Positions 44,758 to 53,779 of a stretch of 64,000 bases of DNA are shown here, one piece after another. Where the stretch lies: the NCBI RefSeq assembly GCF_900205925.1, contig NZ_OAOD01000015.1:1-64000 (forward strand), written 5' to 3'. Source of the DNA: Clostridium peptidivorans. Lineage in GTDB: Bacteria; Bacillota; Clostridia; Clostridiales; Clostridiaceae. The stretch's first letter is position 1, and every line of letters begins with the position of its first letter. The notes below the pieces were generated by a model. The model was not told where the DNA came from, searched no databases, and saw nothing but the letters and a program-made list of their open reading frames with translations. The position numbers were made by a program, and so were the translations under genes.

Positions 44758-46017
44758 TTAGGAATAAGATATGCGCTTGATATCTGCACCTAACTTATTA
44801 AATTTATTTTCAATATAAGGATAACCTCTATCAATGTGTTCAATATTAACCACTTCGGTAATTCCTTCAGCAATTAATCCAGCTATTACCATAGCAGCTC
44901 CTGCTCTTAAGTCTGTAGCTTCTACTTTAGTACCTTTAAGTTTATCAACTCCGTCTATAGTGGCAACTCTACCATCTACTTTTATAGATGCTCCCATTTT
45001 TATTAGCTCATCCACATGCTTAAATCTGCTTTCCCATATACTTTCATTTATTATACTAGTCCCCTTAGAAATACATAATAAAGTACTCATAGGTTGTTGA
45101 ACATCTGTTGGGAATCCTGGGTAAGGTAATGTTTTAATGTTAACTCCCTTTAGATTTTTGTCAGATTTAACACGTACAGATTCACCATTTTCAATAACCT
45201 CTGCACCCATTTCTATAAGTTTCGCAGATATAGATTCTAAGTGTTTAGGTATAACATTGTTTACAGTAACGTCTCCACCACAAGCGGCTGCAGCAATCAT
45301 ATAAGTCCCAGCTTCTATTTGATCTGGAATTACACTATAAGAACATCCTTTTAATTCTTCTACGCCAGTTACTCTTATAATATCAGTTCCTGCTCCTTTT
45401 ATATTTGCACCCATACTATTTAAAAAGTTAGCTACATCTACGATATGAGGCTCTTTAGCTACATTTTCTAGTGTGGTTATACCTTCGGCTAAGGTAGCAG
45501 CAAGCATGACATTAATAGTAGCACCTACACTAACTACATCAAAGAAAATATTAGTTCCTATAAGTTTATCTGCTTCTGCAGTTACTACACCATCTTCAAG
45601 AGTAACCTTTGCACCAAGAGCTTCAAAACCTTTAATATGTTGATCTATAGGTCTTACACCTATAGGACATCCCCCTGGCATTTCAACTCTTGCCTTTTTA
45701 AATCTACCAAGTAAAGCACCTATAAGATAATATGAGGCTCTCATTTTTTTCACGTCTTCACTATTAGCATTATAGCTATGTAGAGTTGTACTATCTATAA
45801 TAGCAGAATTATCCTTTATTGATACTTTACAGCCTAAGTTTTCTATAATTCGTTCTATACAATGAACATCTTCTATATTAGGAATATTATCAATATAACA
45901 AGTTCCTTTACTAGCGATTATTGCAGCAGGCAATATTGCTACTGCAGCATTTTTAGCACCACTAATATCAATGCTTCCAAAAAGGGGTTTACCACCATTA
46001 ATAACTAACTTTTCCAT
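44758..46017 (-). CDS. murA: UDP-N-acetylglucosamine 1-carboxyvinyltransferase
   Basis: Protein of 419 aa. MurA performs the first step of peptidoglycan precursor synthesis. The active-site Cys117 in [10 protein letters not shown] is kept, so it should be open to fosfomycin attack. The N-terminus [22 protein letters not shown] is characteristic. I prefer ATG 46017, 11 nt after AAGGA; ATG 46029 touches the site. Firmicutes often have two MurA copies and I cannot say which this is. Confidence 0.93.
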   Translation of the reverse strand: MEKLVINGGKPLFGSIDISGAKNAAVAILPAAIIASKGTCYIDNIPNIEDVHCIERIIENLGCKVSIKDNSAIIDSTTLHSYNANSEDVKKMRASYYLIGALLGRFKKARVEMPGGCPIGVRPIDQHIKGFEALGAKVTLEDGVVTAEADKLIGTNIFFDVVSVGATINVMLAATLAEGITTLENVAKEPHIVDVANFLNSMGANIKGAGTDIIRVTGVEELKGCSYSVIPDQIEAGTYMIAAAACGGDVTVNNVIPKHLESISAKLIEMGAEVIENGESVRVKSDKNLKGVNIKTLPYPGFPTDVQQPMSTLLCISKGTSIINESIWESRFKHVDELIKMGASIKVDGRVATIDGVDKLKGTKVEATDLRAGAAMVIAGLIAEGITEVVNIEHIDRGYPYIENKFNKLGADIKRISYS

Positions 46018-46182
46018 CCCCGCATCCATCCTTATCTATAAATTTTTAATTTATATGTAAATTTACTAATGTAAATTGAAAAATTCATCATTATTTATTC
46101 ATAACCCCTATTATATCATAATTTCATATTATTTTAACACGAAATTTTAAAATATCTACAAGCGTATTAAAAAAAAAATTAA

Positions 46183-46216
46183 AAATCCAAAGGAATTATA
46201 TAAAACCTTTGGATTT
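46183..46216 (-). terminator. Terminator of the DUF1540 gene
   Basis: On the minus strand, AAATCCAAAGG and CCTTTGGATTT form 11 bp. A long T-rich tail follows (TTAATTTTTTTTTT). Confidence 0.82.
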
Positions 46217-46227
46217 AAAGGAAATTA

Positions 46228-46392
46228 TTATTCTTTTTGGAAACTACCGCAATCTGTACATTCAACAGTAGTGGCTACAGGTTCGTGCTTTGATACTTTA
46301 ATTTGATCAAGAGTGCAATAGTTATCATCCTTACAGTGAAATTTGCACTCATCAACTGTACATGCTATACTATCATTATGATCATGTCTCAT
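46228..46392 (-). CDS. Small Cys-rich DUF1540 protein
   Basis: Protein of 54 aa found by reading the minus strand between murA and the 2H gene. It reads MRHDHNDSIACTVDECKFHC and continues with a YC and an ECTDCGSFQKE end; six Cys in all. The spacing resembles the DUF1540 domain. These small proteins are common in spore formers and may bind metal; function unknown. TAGGAGG is 9 nt before the ATG. Confidence 0.85.
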   Translation of the reverse strand: MRHDHNDSIACTVDECKFHCKDDNYCTLDQIKVSKHEPVATTVECTDCGSFQKE

Positions 46393-46542
46393 AGTATAAT
46401 CCCTCCTACATATTTTTTTATACTAATGCCAATAATATTTTTGATATAATTGACAAATTTATTTTCCCACGAAGGATTTTTTATATGCATGTGTAATTTA
46501 ATATTATTAAGAGTTAATAAATACTATAATTGGGGGAAAAAG

Positions 46543-47091
46543 ATGAAATATTATTTAGTTGCTTTGTTTGATGAAGAATCACAAAAATCAATGGAAGAAA
46601 TGCAGAGGAAAATATCTAAAAAGTATAAAATATATCGTAGTACTCCTGCGATACATTTGACATTAGAGGTTATAGATAATCCTAACTTAGAAAAACTTAT
46701 ACCTATAATTCAAGATATATTAAAACCATATAAGAGGTTTAAAGTTTCTGTAGATGGTGCTTTGTGTTTTGATTCGCCTTATAAATCTGTTAATTTAAAA
46801 ATTGAGAATAAGGGGTATGCAATAAGAATCAGTAGAAATTTAAATGAAATTCTTAAGCTATCTGGATTTAATGTTAGAGAAAATATAGATAAATGGGATT
46901 TGCATGTAGCATTAGCTAATACAAATTATGCTGCAAGGGAATGGAGTAATAAGGAATATAATGCAGCATGTGAAGTTACTAAAATGGAGAATGTAAACAA
47001 AATGGCAACAGTTGATAGAATTGAACTGTGGAAGCCTATTAACAATAAAAAAGAAATGATTGTTAAATCATTCCCACTAAGAGAATATTAA
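46543..47091 (+). CDS. 2H phosphoesterase (2'-5' RNA ligase-like)
   Basis: Protein of 182 aa. I start at ATG 46543 after GGGGGAAAAAG; the open frame upstream has no such site. The first motif is HLTLE near residue 34. The second is HVALA near residue 127, so the usual Thr/Ser of the HxT/Sx motif is replaced by Ala. The family hydrolyses 2',3'-cyclic phosphates or 2',5' bonds. Activity may be altered by that change. The gene ends at a strong hairpin. Confidence 0.78.
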   Translation: MKYYLVALFDEESQKSMEEMQRKISKKYKIYRSTPAIHLTLEVIDNPNLEKLIPIIQDILKPYKRFKVSVDGALCFDSPYKSVNLKIENKGYAIRISRNLNEILKLSGFNVRENIDKWDLHVALANTNYAAREWSNKEYNAACEVTKMENVNKMATVDRIELWKPINNKKEMIVKSFPLREY

Positions 47092-47118
47092 GAGGTGTTA
47101 AGTGTTTTTATAGATAAT

Positions 47119-47162
47119 AATTAAGGTAGAAAATTACCCTTAGGTGGTTTTCTACCTTAATT
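47119..47162. terminator. Terminator between 2H gene and glutamine synthetase gene
   Basis: AATTAAGGTAGAAAA and TTTTCTACCTTAATT form 15 perfect base pairs with a 14-nt loop. It serves the two convergent genes. Confidence 0.78.
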
Positions 47163-47192
47163 ATTATTTATACCAAGTTTCTTAGCAGTTTA

Positions 47193-49091
47193 TTAAAAAT
47201 CTAAAAGGTTTTTCTTGTAATTGGAATATAGTCCTCTTAGTGTACTAATTTTTTCATCTAACTCAAGTTGTAATTCAGAAACTTGAGCATAATCTTTTTT
47301 ATCAGCAGCATCTTTGATTCTTGTAAATAAGCTCTTAGTAGTATAAGTATCTTTCATTAGATATTGTCTTAATTCATTAATAGTCATCCAGTTAGATAAA
47401 TCTAAATCCAATGCAGTGTCCATTGAATGAAGTCTCTTAAAACTTCTTATTTCTTCTGCATAATTATTTATAAGTCTATTAGTTATTTCTGTAACCCATC
47501 TATTTATAGTTGATAGTTTAAAGCTGTTAACAACTTTATCACTTAATATATTTCCTTCTTTTAAAACAGCTAGCTTTTCAGGATATTTTTCAAATGCTGT
47601 TAAATTTTCATATACTGTTGCAGGAACTTTTCCAAAGAAATTTTCACGTTCTTCTTCAGTAAAGTCTTCAAAGACATCTTCTTCACTTCTATAAGCTCTA
47701 TCTTTTTCTAAGTAATCAGCTTCTTCGCCAGGATTTTTAGATAACTCTTTTAATAAATCATCTTGAGATTTATTGTTTAACACGGAATACTTAATTCCAT
47801 CTAACATAGCTAGATATAAAGTAGAAATACATATATAAGTATTAGTAAAAGGGTTTGGAGCTCTTAACTCAAATCTTGTACCTAAAGGATTTTGTAAATC
47901 TCTTATTACACCTATTAGTATAGTTCGATTTCTAGAAGGAACTTCTACTGTGTGACCTATAGATGTAACAATACAAACAGGAGCTTCAAAGCCAGGTTTT
48001 AATCTTCTAAAGGAATCATTAGTGGAAGTAACAAATGGGTTTATTACTTCATAGTTTTTAAGCATTCCCATTAATGATGAGTAACCAATGCTACTTAAGA
48101 AGTGGTTTTTATCTGTAGCAAATAGGTTTACTCTCTTTCCGTTCTTTAATTTTAGGGAAATACCTACATGAACATGTTTTCCATTACCTGCAACTCCATC
48201 TACTGGTTTTGCAAGAAATGTTACATCTAAGCCATTGCGTCTAAAAGTTTCTTTTACAGCTATTCTAGCCAATAATTCATTATCAGCAGCTTGAAGAGGG
48301 GAGGAGTACTTCCAGTCTATTTCAAGTTGCTCCATTATGTGAGTTAGCTTACCGCTATCATCTAATTTAGCTTTTACTCCACCAACTTCTTTATGACCCA
48401 TTTCTGGCTCTAGTCCATAGTATTCTAAAAGCAGTAAAGATTGCTCTAAAGCTGTTCTTACAGAACCCTTAGTTCTAGTCCAGTATTGTTCATGAAGTAC
48501 TTGAGAAGTTGAAAGTTCTTCTGTTTCGGCTTTATCATTAGGGGTTTTAACCCAAAATTCAAGTTCTGTAGCAGAAGTTATTACTATATCTTCTATATCG
48601 TCAAAGGTAGTATTAAATTCGGAAAGTACATAAGGGTGAGATTTAAGTAATTCCATAAGAGAAGATTTAATGTGTTCAATTGAACTTTTTAAAATGTGTC
48701 TTGAGTCTATTGGCTTATTTTCATGATATAAAAAGCAAGGTATTCTAAGCGTACCAACAGGATTATTTGTTTCAGAATCTATATGTTCATAGTTATAGTC
48801 TACAAACCAATTAATATCAAGGTCTGCAATCATATCAACTTTTGCATTATTTAAAGTTGCTATTCCAGGAAAGAAAACAGAAGAACCATCTGTTTGCACT
48901 CCACCTGTTAAAAAGGTAGACATGTCGTCTAAAAAAAGCGAAACTGGAATCTTTTCATCAGTATCATTACCAGAAAGGTCTATTCCTACAAATGAAACAA
49001 ATTTTATTTCAGTATGGGAATTTAGTATTGAGCGCAAACTCTCTTCTGAATGCATGGTAGGTGGTATTAAATACAGCAAATCTTTTAACAT
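47193..49091 (-). CDS. Glutamine synthetase family protein, long clostridial form
   Basis: Protein of 632 aa. The catalytic barrel shows TELEFWVK near residue 172, GNGKHVHVGIS near 300, PSRNRTILIGV and RFELRAPN. These agree with glutamine synthetase metal- and glutamate-binding elements. It is longer than type I (about 450 aa) and shorter than type III (about 700 aa). The last 120 residues are a helical extension with no motif I know. It could be true GlnA or a gamma-glutamyl ligase. TAAGGAGG precedes the start. Confidence 0.8.
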   Translation of the reverse strand: MLKDLLYLIPPTMHSEESLRSILNSHTEIKFVSFVGIDLSGNDTDEKIPVSLFLDDMSTFLTGGVQTDGSSVFFPGIATLNNAKVDMIADLDINWFVDYNYEHIDSETNNPVGTLRIPCFLYHENKPIDSRHILKSSIEHIKSSLMELLKSHPYVLSEFNTTFDDIEDIVITSATELEFWVKTPNDKAETEELSTSQVLHEQYWTRTKGSVRTALEQSLLLLEYYGLEPEMGHKEVGGVKAKLDDSGKLTHIMEQLEIDWKYSSPLQAADNELLARIAVKETFRRNGLDVTFLAKPVDGVAGNGKHVHVGISLKLKNGKRVNLFATDKNHFLSSIGYSSLMGMLKNYEVINPFVTSTNDSFRRLKPGFEAPVCIVTSIGHTVEVPSRNRTILIGVIRDLQNPLGTRFELRAPNPFTNTYICISTLYLAMLDGIKYSVLNNKSQDDLLKELSKNPGEEADYLEKDRAYRSEEDVFEDFTEEERENFFGKVPATVYENLTAFEKYPEKLAVLKEGNILSDKVVNSFKLSTINRWVTEITNRLINNYAEEIRSFKRLHSMDTALDLDLSNWMTINELRQYLMKDTYTTKSLFTRIKDAADKKDYAQVSELQLELDEKISTLRGLYSNYKKNLLDF

Positions 49092-49308
49092 AGTTGGCCT
49101 CCTTAAAATAACTGATATTATGATTACATTATATGATAAGCTACATAAAAAATATATGCTTGATTTTACAACTTGCCATAATTTTTGTCAATGATTCTTA
49201 TCAGTAATTTCTGAAATATATTTTTAATAAATAATAAATAATGTATAATGATTAATAATGAAAATAAGGACCTAATATTATATAATTATTACAAAGGAAG
49301 GGAGTGGC

Positions 49309-49692
49309 TTGATTTTGGAAAATGATAAGATGATATTAATATATGGATTAAATGAACAAGAAACTAATGCATTTAAAAAAATAGCATCTGAGTATAACTT
49401 GCCAAAACACAAAATTATTAAAAATGATATGGGTAAAATGACGATTAAAGACATATTAGGTGGTTTAAATTTAGAAGTGTTTAATGCAAATTTACCAGAA
49501 GAAAAGGTAATTCTTTTTAGTAACTTTACTGATGCAGAGTTAAAGTATACTATAAACCTTATAAGAACAACATTTTCTTTTTCACCTATATTAGCAGTAA
49601 TTACTCCAACTTCTATAGAATGGACTTTTGAAAATTTACTTGAACACTTAATTGAAGAAAGAGAATGGTTTAAAAAACAAAAAAATAAATAA
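49309..49692 (+). CDS. DUF3783 protein
   Basis: Protein of 127 aa. It begins from TTG 49309, 6 nt after AAGGAAGGGAG; the first ATG is seven codons later. MILIYGLNEQE, VILFSNFTD, and FSPILAVITPTSIEW define a family of unknown function in clostridia. It may be a small alpha/beta protein. The regulator gene follows after 23 nt, so the two form an operon. Confidence 0.78.
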   Translation: MILENDKMILIYGLNEQETNAFKKIASEYNLPKHKIIKNDMGKMTIKDILGGLNLEVFNANLPEEKVILFSNFTDAELKYTINLIRTTFSFSPILAVITPTSIEWTFENLLEHLIEEREWFKKQKNK

Positions 49693-49715
49693 GGATAATT
49701 TTACGAGGTGATACT

Positions 49716-50384
49716 ATGAGCAGAATAGGAGAAAAGATAAAAGAGATTAGAATAGCAAAGGGATTAACACAAAAACAGTTAGGGAAAAAACTTGGAGTAG
49801 CAGAAGGATTTATAAATGAAGTTGAAAGTGGAAGAAAGGTTATAAATCAATCTCTTATAGATAGAATAGGTAAGGTCTTAGGAAAAGATTTAAATGATAT
49901 AACTATGTCCTTTGAGGAAGAAGTGTATAAAGAGGAAAAACAAACTAAGTTTGAATATCAACCTAAAAAGGAAAAGATAAATGATGTATGGAATGAAGCC
50001 TTTGGGTCTGTTATTAAAAATATACCAGTATATTCATATGAGTTAAACAAAATGTTAGGGCATAAGAAAATGCCTCTAATAGAAAATAAAATAGAAGGTT
50101 TTCCACAAGATAAGGTGTTATTTTTACAAATACAAGATGATGAAATGATGGGATTTAGAATTGCTAAAGGAGATATAGCATTTGCAAATCTAACTAATGA
50201 AGTACAGAATAATTCCATATGTCTTGTGGAATATGGAAACGAAAGAAAGATAAGACAAATAAAAACTTTAGATAGTAATAAAGTTTTGCTTATAAGTAAT
50301 TCAGGAAGTGTAAGAACAGAAACTATAGAAAAGAAAAGCTTAAAGGTAATAGCAAAATTAAATAAATTAGAAATAATTCTTTAA
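49716..50384 (+). CDS. XRE-family regulator with degenerate S24-like domain
   Basis: Protein of 222 aa. Residues 1-65 are a Cro/C1-type HTH (GLTQKQLGKKLGVAEGFINEVESG). Residues about 95-222 resemble the S24 (LexA-type) fold: LQIQDDEMMGFRIAKGDIAFA aligns with the motif in which the catalytic Ser should be, but Glu stands in its place. It should therefore not cleave itself. It lies downstream of the DUF3783 gene and 80 bp before sleC. Whether it regulates sleC is not known. Confidence 0.82.
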   Translation: MSRIGEKIKEIRIAKGLTQKQLGKKLGVAEGFINEVESGRKVINQSLIDRIGKVLGKDLNDITMSFEEEVYKEEKQTKFEYQPKKEKINDVWNEAFGSVIKNIPVYSYELNKMLGHKKMPLIENKIEGFPQDKVLFLQIQDDEMMGFRIAKGDIAFANLTNEVQNNSICLVEYGNERKIRQIKTLDSNKVLLISNSGSVRTETIEKKSLKVIAKLNKLEIIL

Positions 50385-50464
50385 AATAAAAATTAAATAA
50401 ATGGCAACAAATCAAACATTATTTCATATTTATAGTAATGAATAAATGATATAGGAGTAATGTT

Positions 50465-51811
50465 ATGGCCATAGGTAGGCTAAAAGTTCAAGTTTTTAGA
50501 GGAAATACACTTACACCTGTAGATAATGCAAGAGTAACTATACTTCCAAGTAGTTCACAGCTTACAAGAGAAGCTCCCAAAGTACTTAGAAGTGGTTCTT
50601 CAGGTATTACAGGAGAACTAGAGCTTACAGCTCCTCCACTAGAATATTCGCAGGCACCTACAAATAACCTTCCATATAGTTTATATGATATTAGGATTGA
50701 GGCAGATGGATTTGTGCCTCAATTCATAGAGGGGTGTCAAGTGTTTCCAGATGTGGTTGCACTTCAACAAAGTAATCTTATTCCTCAGGCTACAAGGCAA
50801 GTACAGGTAGAGCAAACAATAACTGTTCAGCCAAATACATTAGTTGGAAATTTCTTGCCCAAGATACCAGAAGATCCCAATAGGCCAGATCCACCGCCAC
50901 CTACAGGATTTGTAGTTTTGCCTGAACCTGTAGTTCCTGAATTTATAGTAGTTCATGCTGGAAGACCTGATGATGATTCGGCACCTAATTATAATGTGAG
51001 GTATAGGGACTACATTAAAAATGTGGCATCTTGTGAAATATTTTCTACATGGCCAGAAAATACAATTAGGGCAAATGTTATGTGTATAATATCTTTTACA
51101 TTAAACAGAATATACACAGAATGGTATAGAGGCAAGGGAAAAAATTTTGATATTACAAGTTCTACTGCTTTTGATCATGCCTTTAATTATGGTAGAAATA
51201 TATATGATACGATAAGTGTTGTTGTAGATGAGTTGTTTGCAACCTATATGAAAAGACCCGATAGGAAGCAGCCACTACTTGCTCAGTACTGTGATGGCGT
51301 GAATGTACAATGTCCAGGATGGCTTACACAATGGGGTAGTAAATTCCTAGGTGATCAGGGAAGAACTCCATATGAAATATTAACGAATTTTTATGGTAGT
51401 GACTTATCTTTAACTCGTGCAAAAGAGGTAGAAGGTATTCCTAAATCTTATCCTGGGACACCGCTACGCCAAGGGAGTAGAGGAACTGATGTTAGAACAA
51501 TCCAAACTTATTTAAATAGAATAGCAGAAAATTATCCTGCTATTCCGAAGATACGAGTAGATGGAATATTTGGTCCAGAAACTGCAAGGTCTGTATCTGT
51601 ATTTCAACAGATATTTAATTTACCACCTAATGGAGTAGTAGATTATGCTACTTGGTATAGTATATCAAATATATATGTAGGAGTTACACAAATAGCAGAA
51701 CTAAGGGGTATAGAATATAGTGAGCTTAAAAATGGTATTTTTGTACCGCCAGCATATAGGGCAGGAACTAGAAATTTTATACCAACTGCCATGTATCCAG
51801 AAGAAGCTTAA
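50465..51811 (+). CDS. sleC: Spore cortex-lytic enzyme, pro-form
   Basis: Protein of 448 aa. Residues 1-150 form the prosequence; the mature part probably begins near VVLPEP. A SpoIID-like region follows (RYRDYIKNVASCEIFSTWPE), with Glu191 in the position of the SpoIID catalytic acid. The C-terminus is a peptidoglycan-binding domain (LRQGSRGTDVRTIQTYLNRI, then VDGIFGPET). SleC degrades the spore cortex on germination after a Csp protease removes the prosequence, and a Csp-like protein is encoded at 26188-29742. There is no ordinary signal peptide, in keeping with spore deposition. GGAG precedes the ATG. Confidence 0.93.
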   Translation: MAIGRLKVQVFRGNTLTPVDNARVTILPSSSQLTREAPKVLRSGSSGITGELELTAPPLEYSQAPTNNLPYSLYDIRIEADGFVPQFIEGCQVFPDVVALQQSNLIPQATRQVQVEQTITVQPNTLVGNFLPKIPEDPNRPDPPPPTGFVVLPEPVVPEFIVVHAGRPDDDSAPNYNVRYRDYIKNVASCEIFSTWPENTIRANVMCIISFTLNRIYTEWYRGKGKNFDITSSTAFDHAFNYGRNIYDTISVVVDELFATYMKRPDRKQPLLAQYCDGVNVQCPGWLTQWGSKFLGDQGRTPYEILTNFYGSDLSLTRAKEVEGIPKSYPGTPLRQGSRGTDVRTIQTYLNRIAENYPAIPKIRVDGIFGPETARSVSVFQQIFNLPPNGVVDYATWYSISNIYVGVTQIAELRGIEYSELKNGIFVPPAYRAGTRNFIPTAMYPEEA

Positions 51812-51845
51812 AAAATTTCCCGGAAAATTTTCCGGGAGATTTTTA
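51811..51845. terminator. Terminator between sleC and SpoIID-family gene
   Basis: The arms TTCCCGGAAA and TTTCCGGGAG meet in a GC-containing palindrome (51817-51836). T tracts lie on both strands outside it. Confidence 0.8.
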
Positions 51846-53609
51846 ATATAATTTAGTTAAATTTATATTTTTATAATAGGTATTTAGGATGGCTTTGAAA
51901 TCTTTCCCACTTCGGGATAGCGCCATAGCTCCATATTGACTCATACCTACACCATGACCATATCCGCCACCGTATATTGTAAAATTATCATTAACTCTCT
52001 CAATAGAAAAAAATGAGGATGGTAAAAATTTATTATTTACTAGAGGTTCGCCTTTATGTCTTATAATAGGTATAATTTCACCTGTATAATCTTTATTAAG
52101 TCTTATAGCACTTCTAATATTATAGTCATTTTGTACATTTACTGTTGCATTAGAGAATATAAAGCTTATTTCTATTATATTTCCATACTTGCTACGGTTA
52201 ATTACTTTAATATCCTTTAATTCTTTAAGTTCAGGGAAGTCTTTAGATGAATTGTTGGGCTTTATAGCTACATAATCTTTTCTGTTTTCAAATAAATACT
52301 TAAGTGATTTTATAAGCGATTTTTCAAGTGAAGTTTTTTTAATTTCTACATTCCATCTAAAGTAAGGTGATTCTAAATCTATTGCATCATATTTTGAACT
52401 TTTAAAAAAATTTAACCACTCTTCTTCATTCACCGGTAGCTTATTAATATTATTAATATAATATCCTGTAAAATAATAATTTTTACTTTCAGAAGTTCCA
52501 TATTTTTTAAACCATACGTCATCATATAAGGTTCCAAGGCCAGGGGAGGTTGAGTAGTATTTAGCGTCTATAGGCTGATCTTTATGTGTCATAATTATTC
52601 CTTTAGTTAAATTAACAGCTTCAGTTGCTATAGAGTTAGTAAGAGTATTATTATAAACTTGACTTTGAGTACTATCATCTACATAAAATCCAAGTTCTGC
52701 AAATCTGCATTGTAGCATATCGGATAATGCATAAGTTCTTGCAGCGATAGCTTGACACTTTAAGGATTCCAAGCCTCCGGTAGTGGGCATTTCAGAGGGA
52801 ACAACCTTAATTAGATAATCTTCTAAAGAGGTTTCATTAATCATAAGTAAATTATTATTTTTTTCAGAAGTTATTTCAAGAATTCCACTATAAGAAGGAA
52901 TAAAATCAGGACTACCTCTTTTTATAGAATTAACTTTTAGGTTTTCTCCTTTTATATAAAGTCTTTCTTTAAATTTTATTTCTTTATCATTTAATAAAAC
53001 TGTCTTTGAAGTTATAATGATTTTACTATTTTTCGAAACATATAAATTTAAATCTTCTCTTAGACTATAGAGTAGAGCAGAAGATAAACATTCTATCTCA
53101 ATAGTTGAATGATAAATAGATGAAAACCCAGTGGTGGATATTGCAATTCTCATATTGGTATAATCCTCTGGAGTGATTATAAATGTTTTTAATTTATTTA
53201 TATTATCAAGATACATATTTAAATTATTTTTCCCTACTAATATTTTTTGGCTATCAGAAGGAACAAGTATCTTGCCATCATAAAAGTAATACTGCGATTT
53301 AGATGCAAGGGACATAGTTCCTTTCTTTTCAAGATCATAATTATCAATATTTTTTTTCATTACACGTTCCTTTAAAGGCAATTCCTCCTTGAGTGAAAAT
53401 ATACCTATAAAGTTATATTTATAGCTTAAGACTGTTCCCATATTAAAAGTTTTTGGTAGCTTTACTTTATGAAGTTTATTATTTATGTATACTTTCGTAT
53501 ATTGATTATATTTTCCAGCTACCACTGCATGAGTAACCTTTCTTGGGAAGAACAGTATAAAAGTGAGTATGATTAAAAAGATTATTAGTAAATTCTTAGA
53601 TTTAAACAA
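51843..53609 (-). CDS. SpoIID/LytB-family protein, membrane-anchored
   Basis: Protein of 588 aa if TTG 53609 is used, which follows GAGGTGG; TTG 53624 is open but has no ribosome-binding site. A signal anchor lies at about residues 5-22. The SpoIID domain contains VVPSEMP (Glu near 273), GLESLKCQAIAARTYAL and DSTQSQVYN, and the end has GYGHGVGMSQYGA. SpoIID is a lytic transglycosylase of engulfment. The 200-residue N-terminal region makes this longer than SpoIID (about 340 aa), and it is closer to LytB. The gene converges on sleC. Confidence 0.88.
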   Translation of the reverse strand: MFKSKNLLIIFLIILTFILFFPRKVTHAVVAGKYNQYTKVYINNKLHKVKLPKTFNMGTVLSYKYNFIGIFSLKEELPLKERVMKKNIDNYDLEKKGTMSLASKSQYYFYDGKILVPSDSQKILVGKNNLNMYLDNINKLKTFIITPEDYTNMRIAISTTGFSSIYHSTIEIECLSSALLYSLREDLNLYVSKNSKIIITSKTVLLNDKEIKFKERLYIKGENLKVNSIKRGSPDFIPSYSGILEITSEKNNNLLMINETSLEDYLIKVVPSEMPTTGGLESLKCQAIAARTYALSDMLQCRFAELGFYVDDSTQSQVYNNTLTNSIATEAVNLTKGIIMTHKDQPIDAKYYSTSPGLGTLYDDVWFKKYGTSESKNYYFTGYYINNINKLPVNEEEWLNFFKSSKYDAIDLESPYFRWNVEIKKTSLEKSLIKSLKYLFENRKDYVAIKPNNSSKDFPELKELKDIKVINRSKYGNIIEISFIFSNATVNVQNDYNIRSAIRLNKDYTGEIIPIIRHKGEPLVNNKFLPSSFFSIERVNDNFTIYGGGYGHGVGMSQYGAMALSRSGKDFKAILNTYYKNINLTKLY

Positions 53610-53779
53610 ACTTCCACCTCTCAAAGTAAATTCTTTAATTTATGATTATTATAATATCATATAAATTATAACCCATTATATTTTGTAAAAACATGAATAA
53701 TAAGTTATAATTTATATAAAAGTGATTTTTTATCCAATAGGATAACAGTATTTTAATATATTTATTAGGGGGAAGGTTA

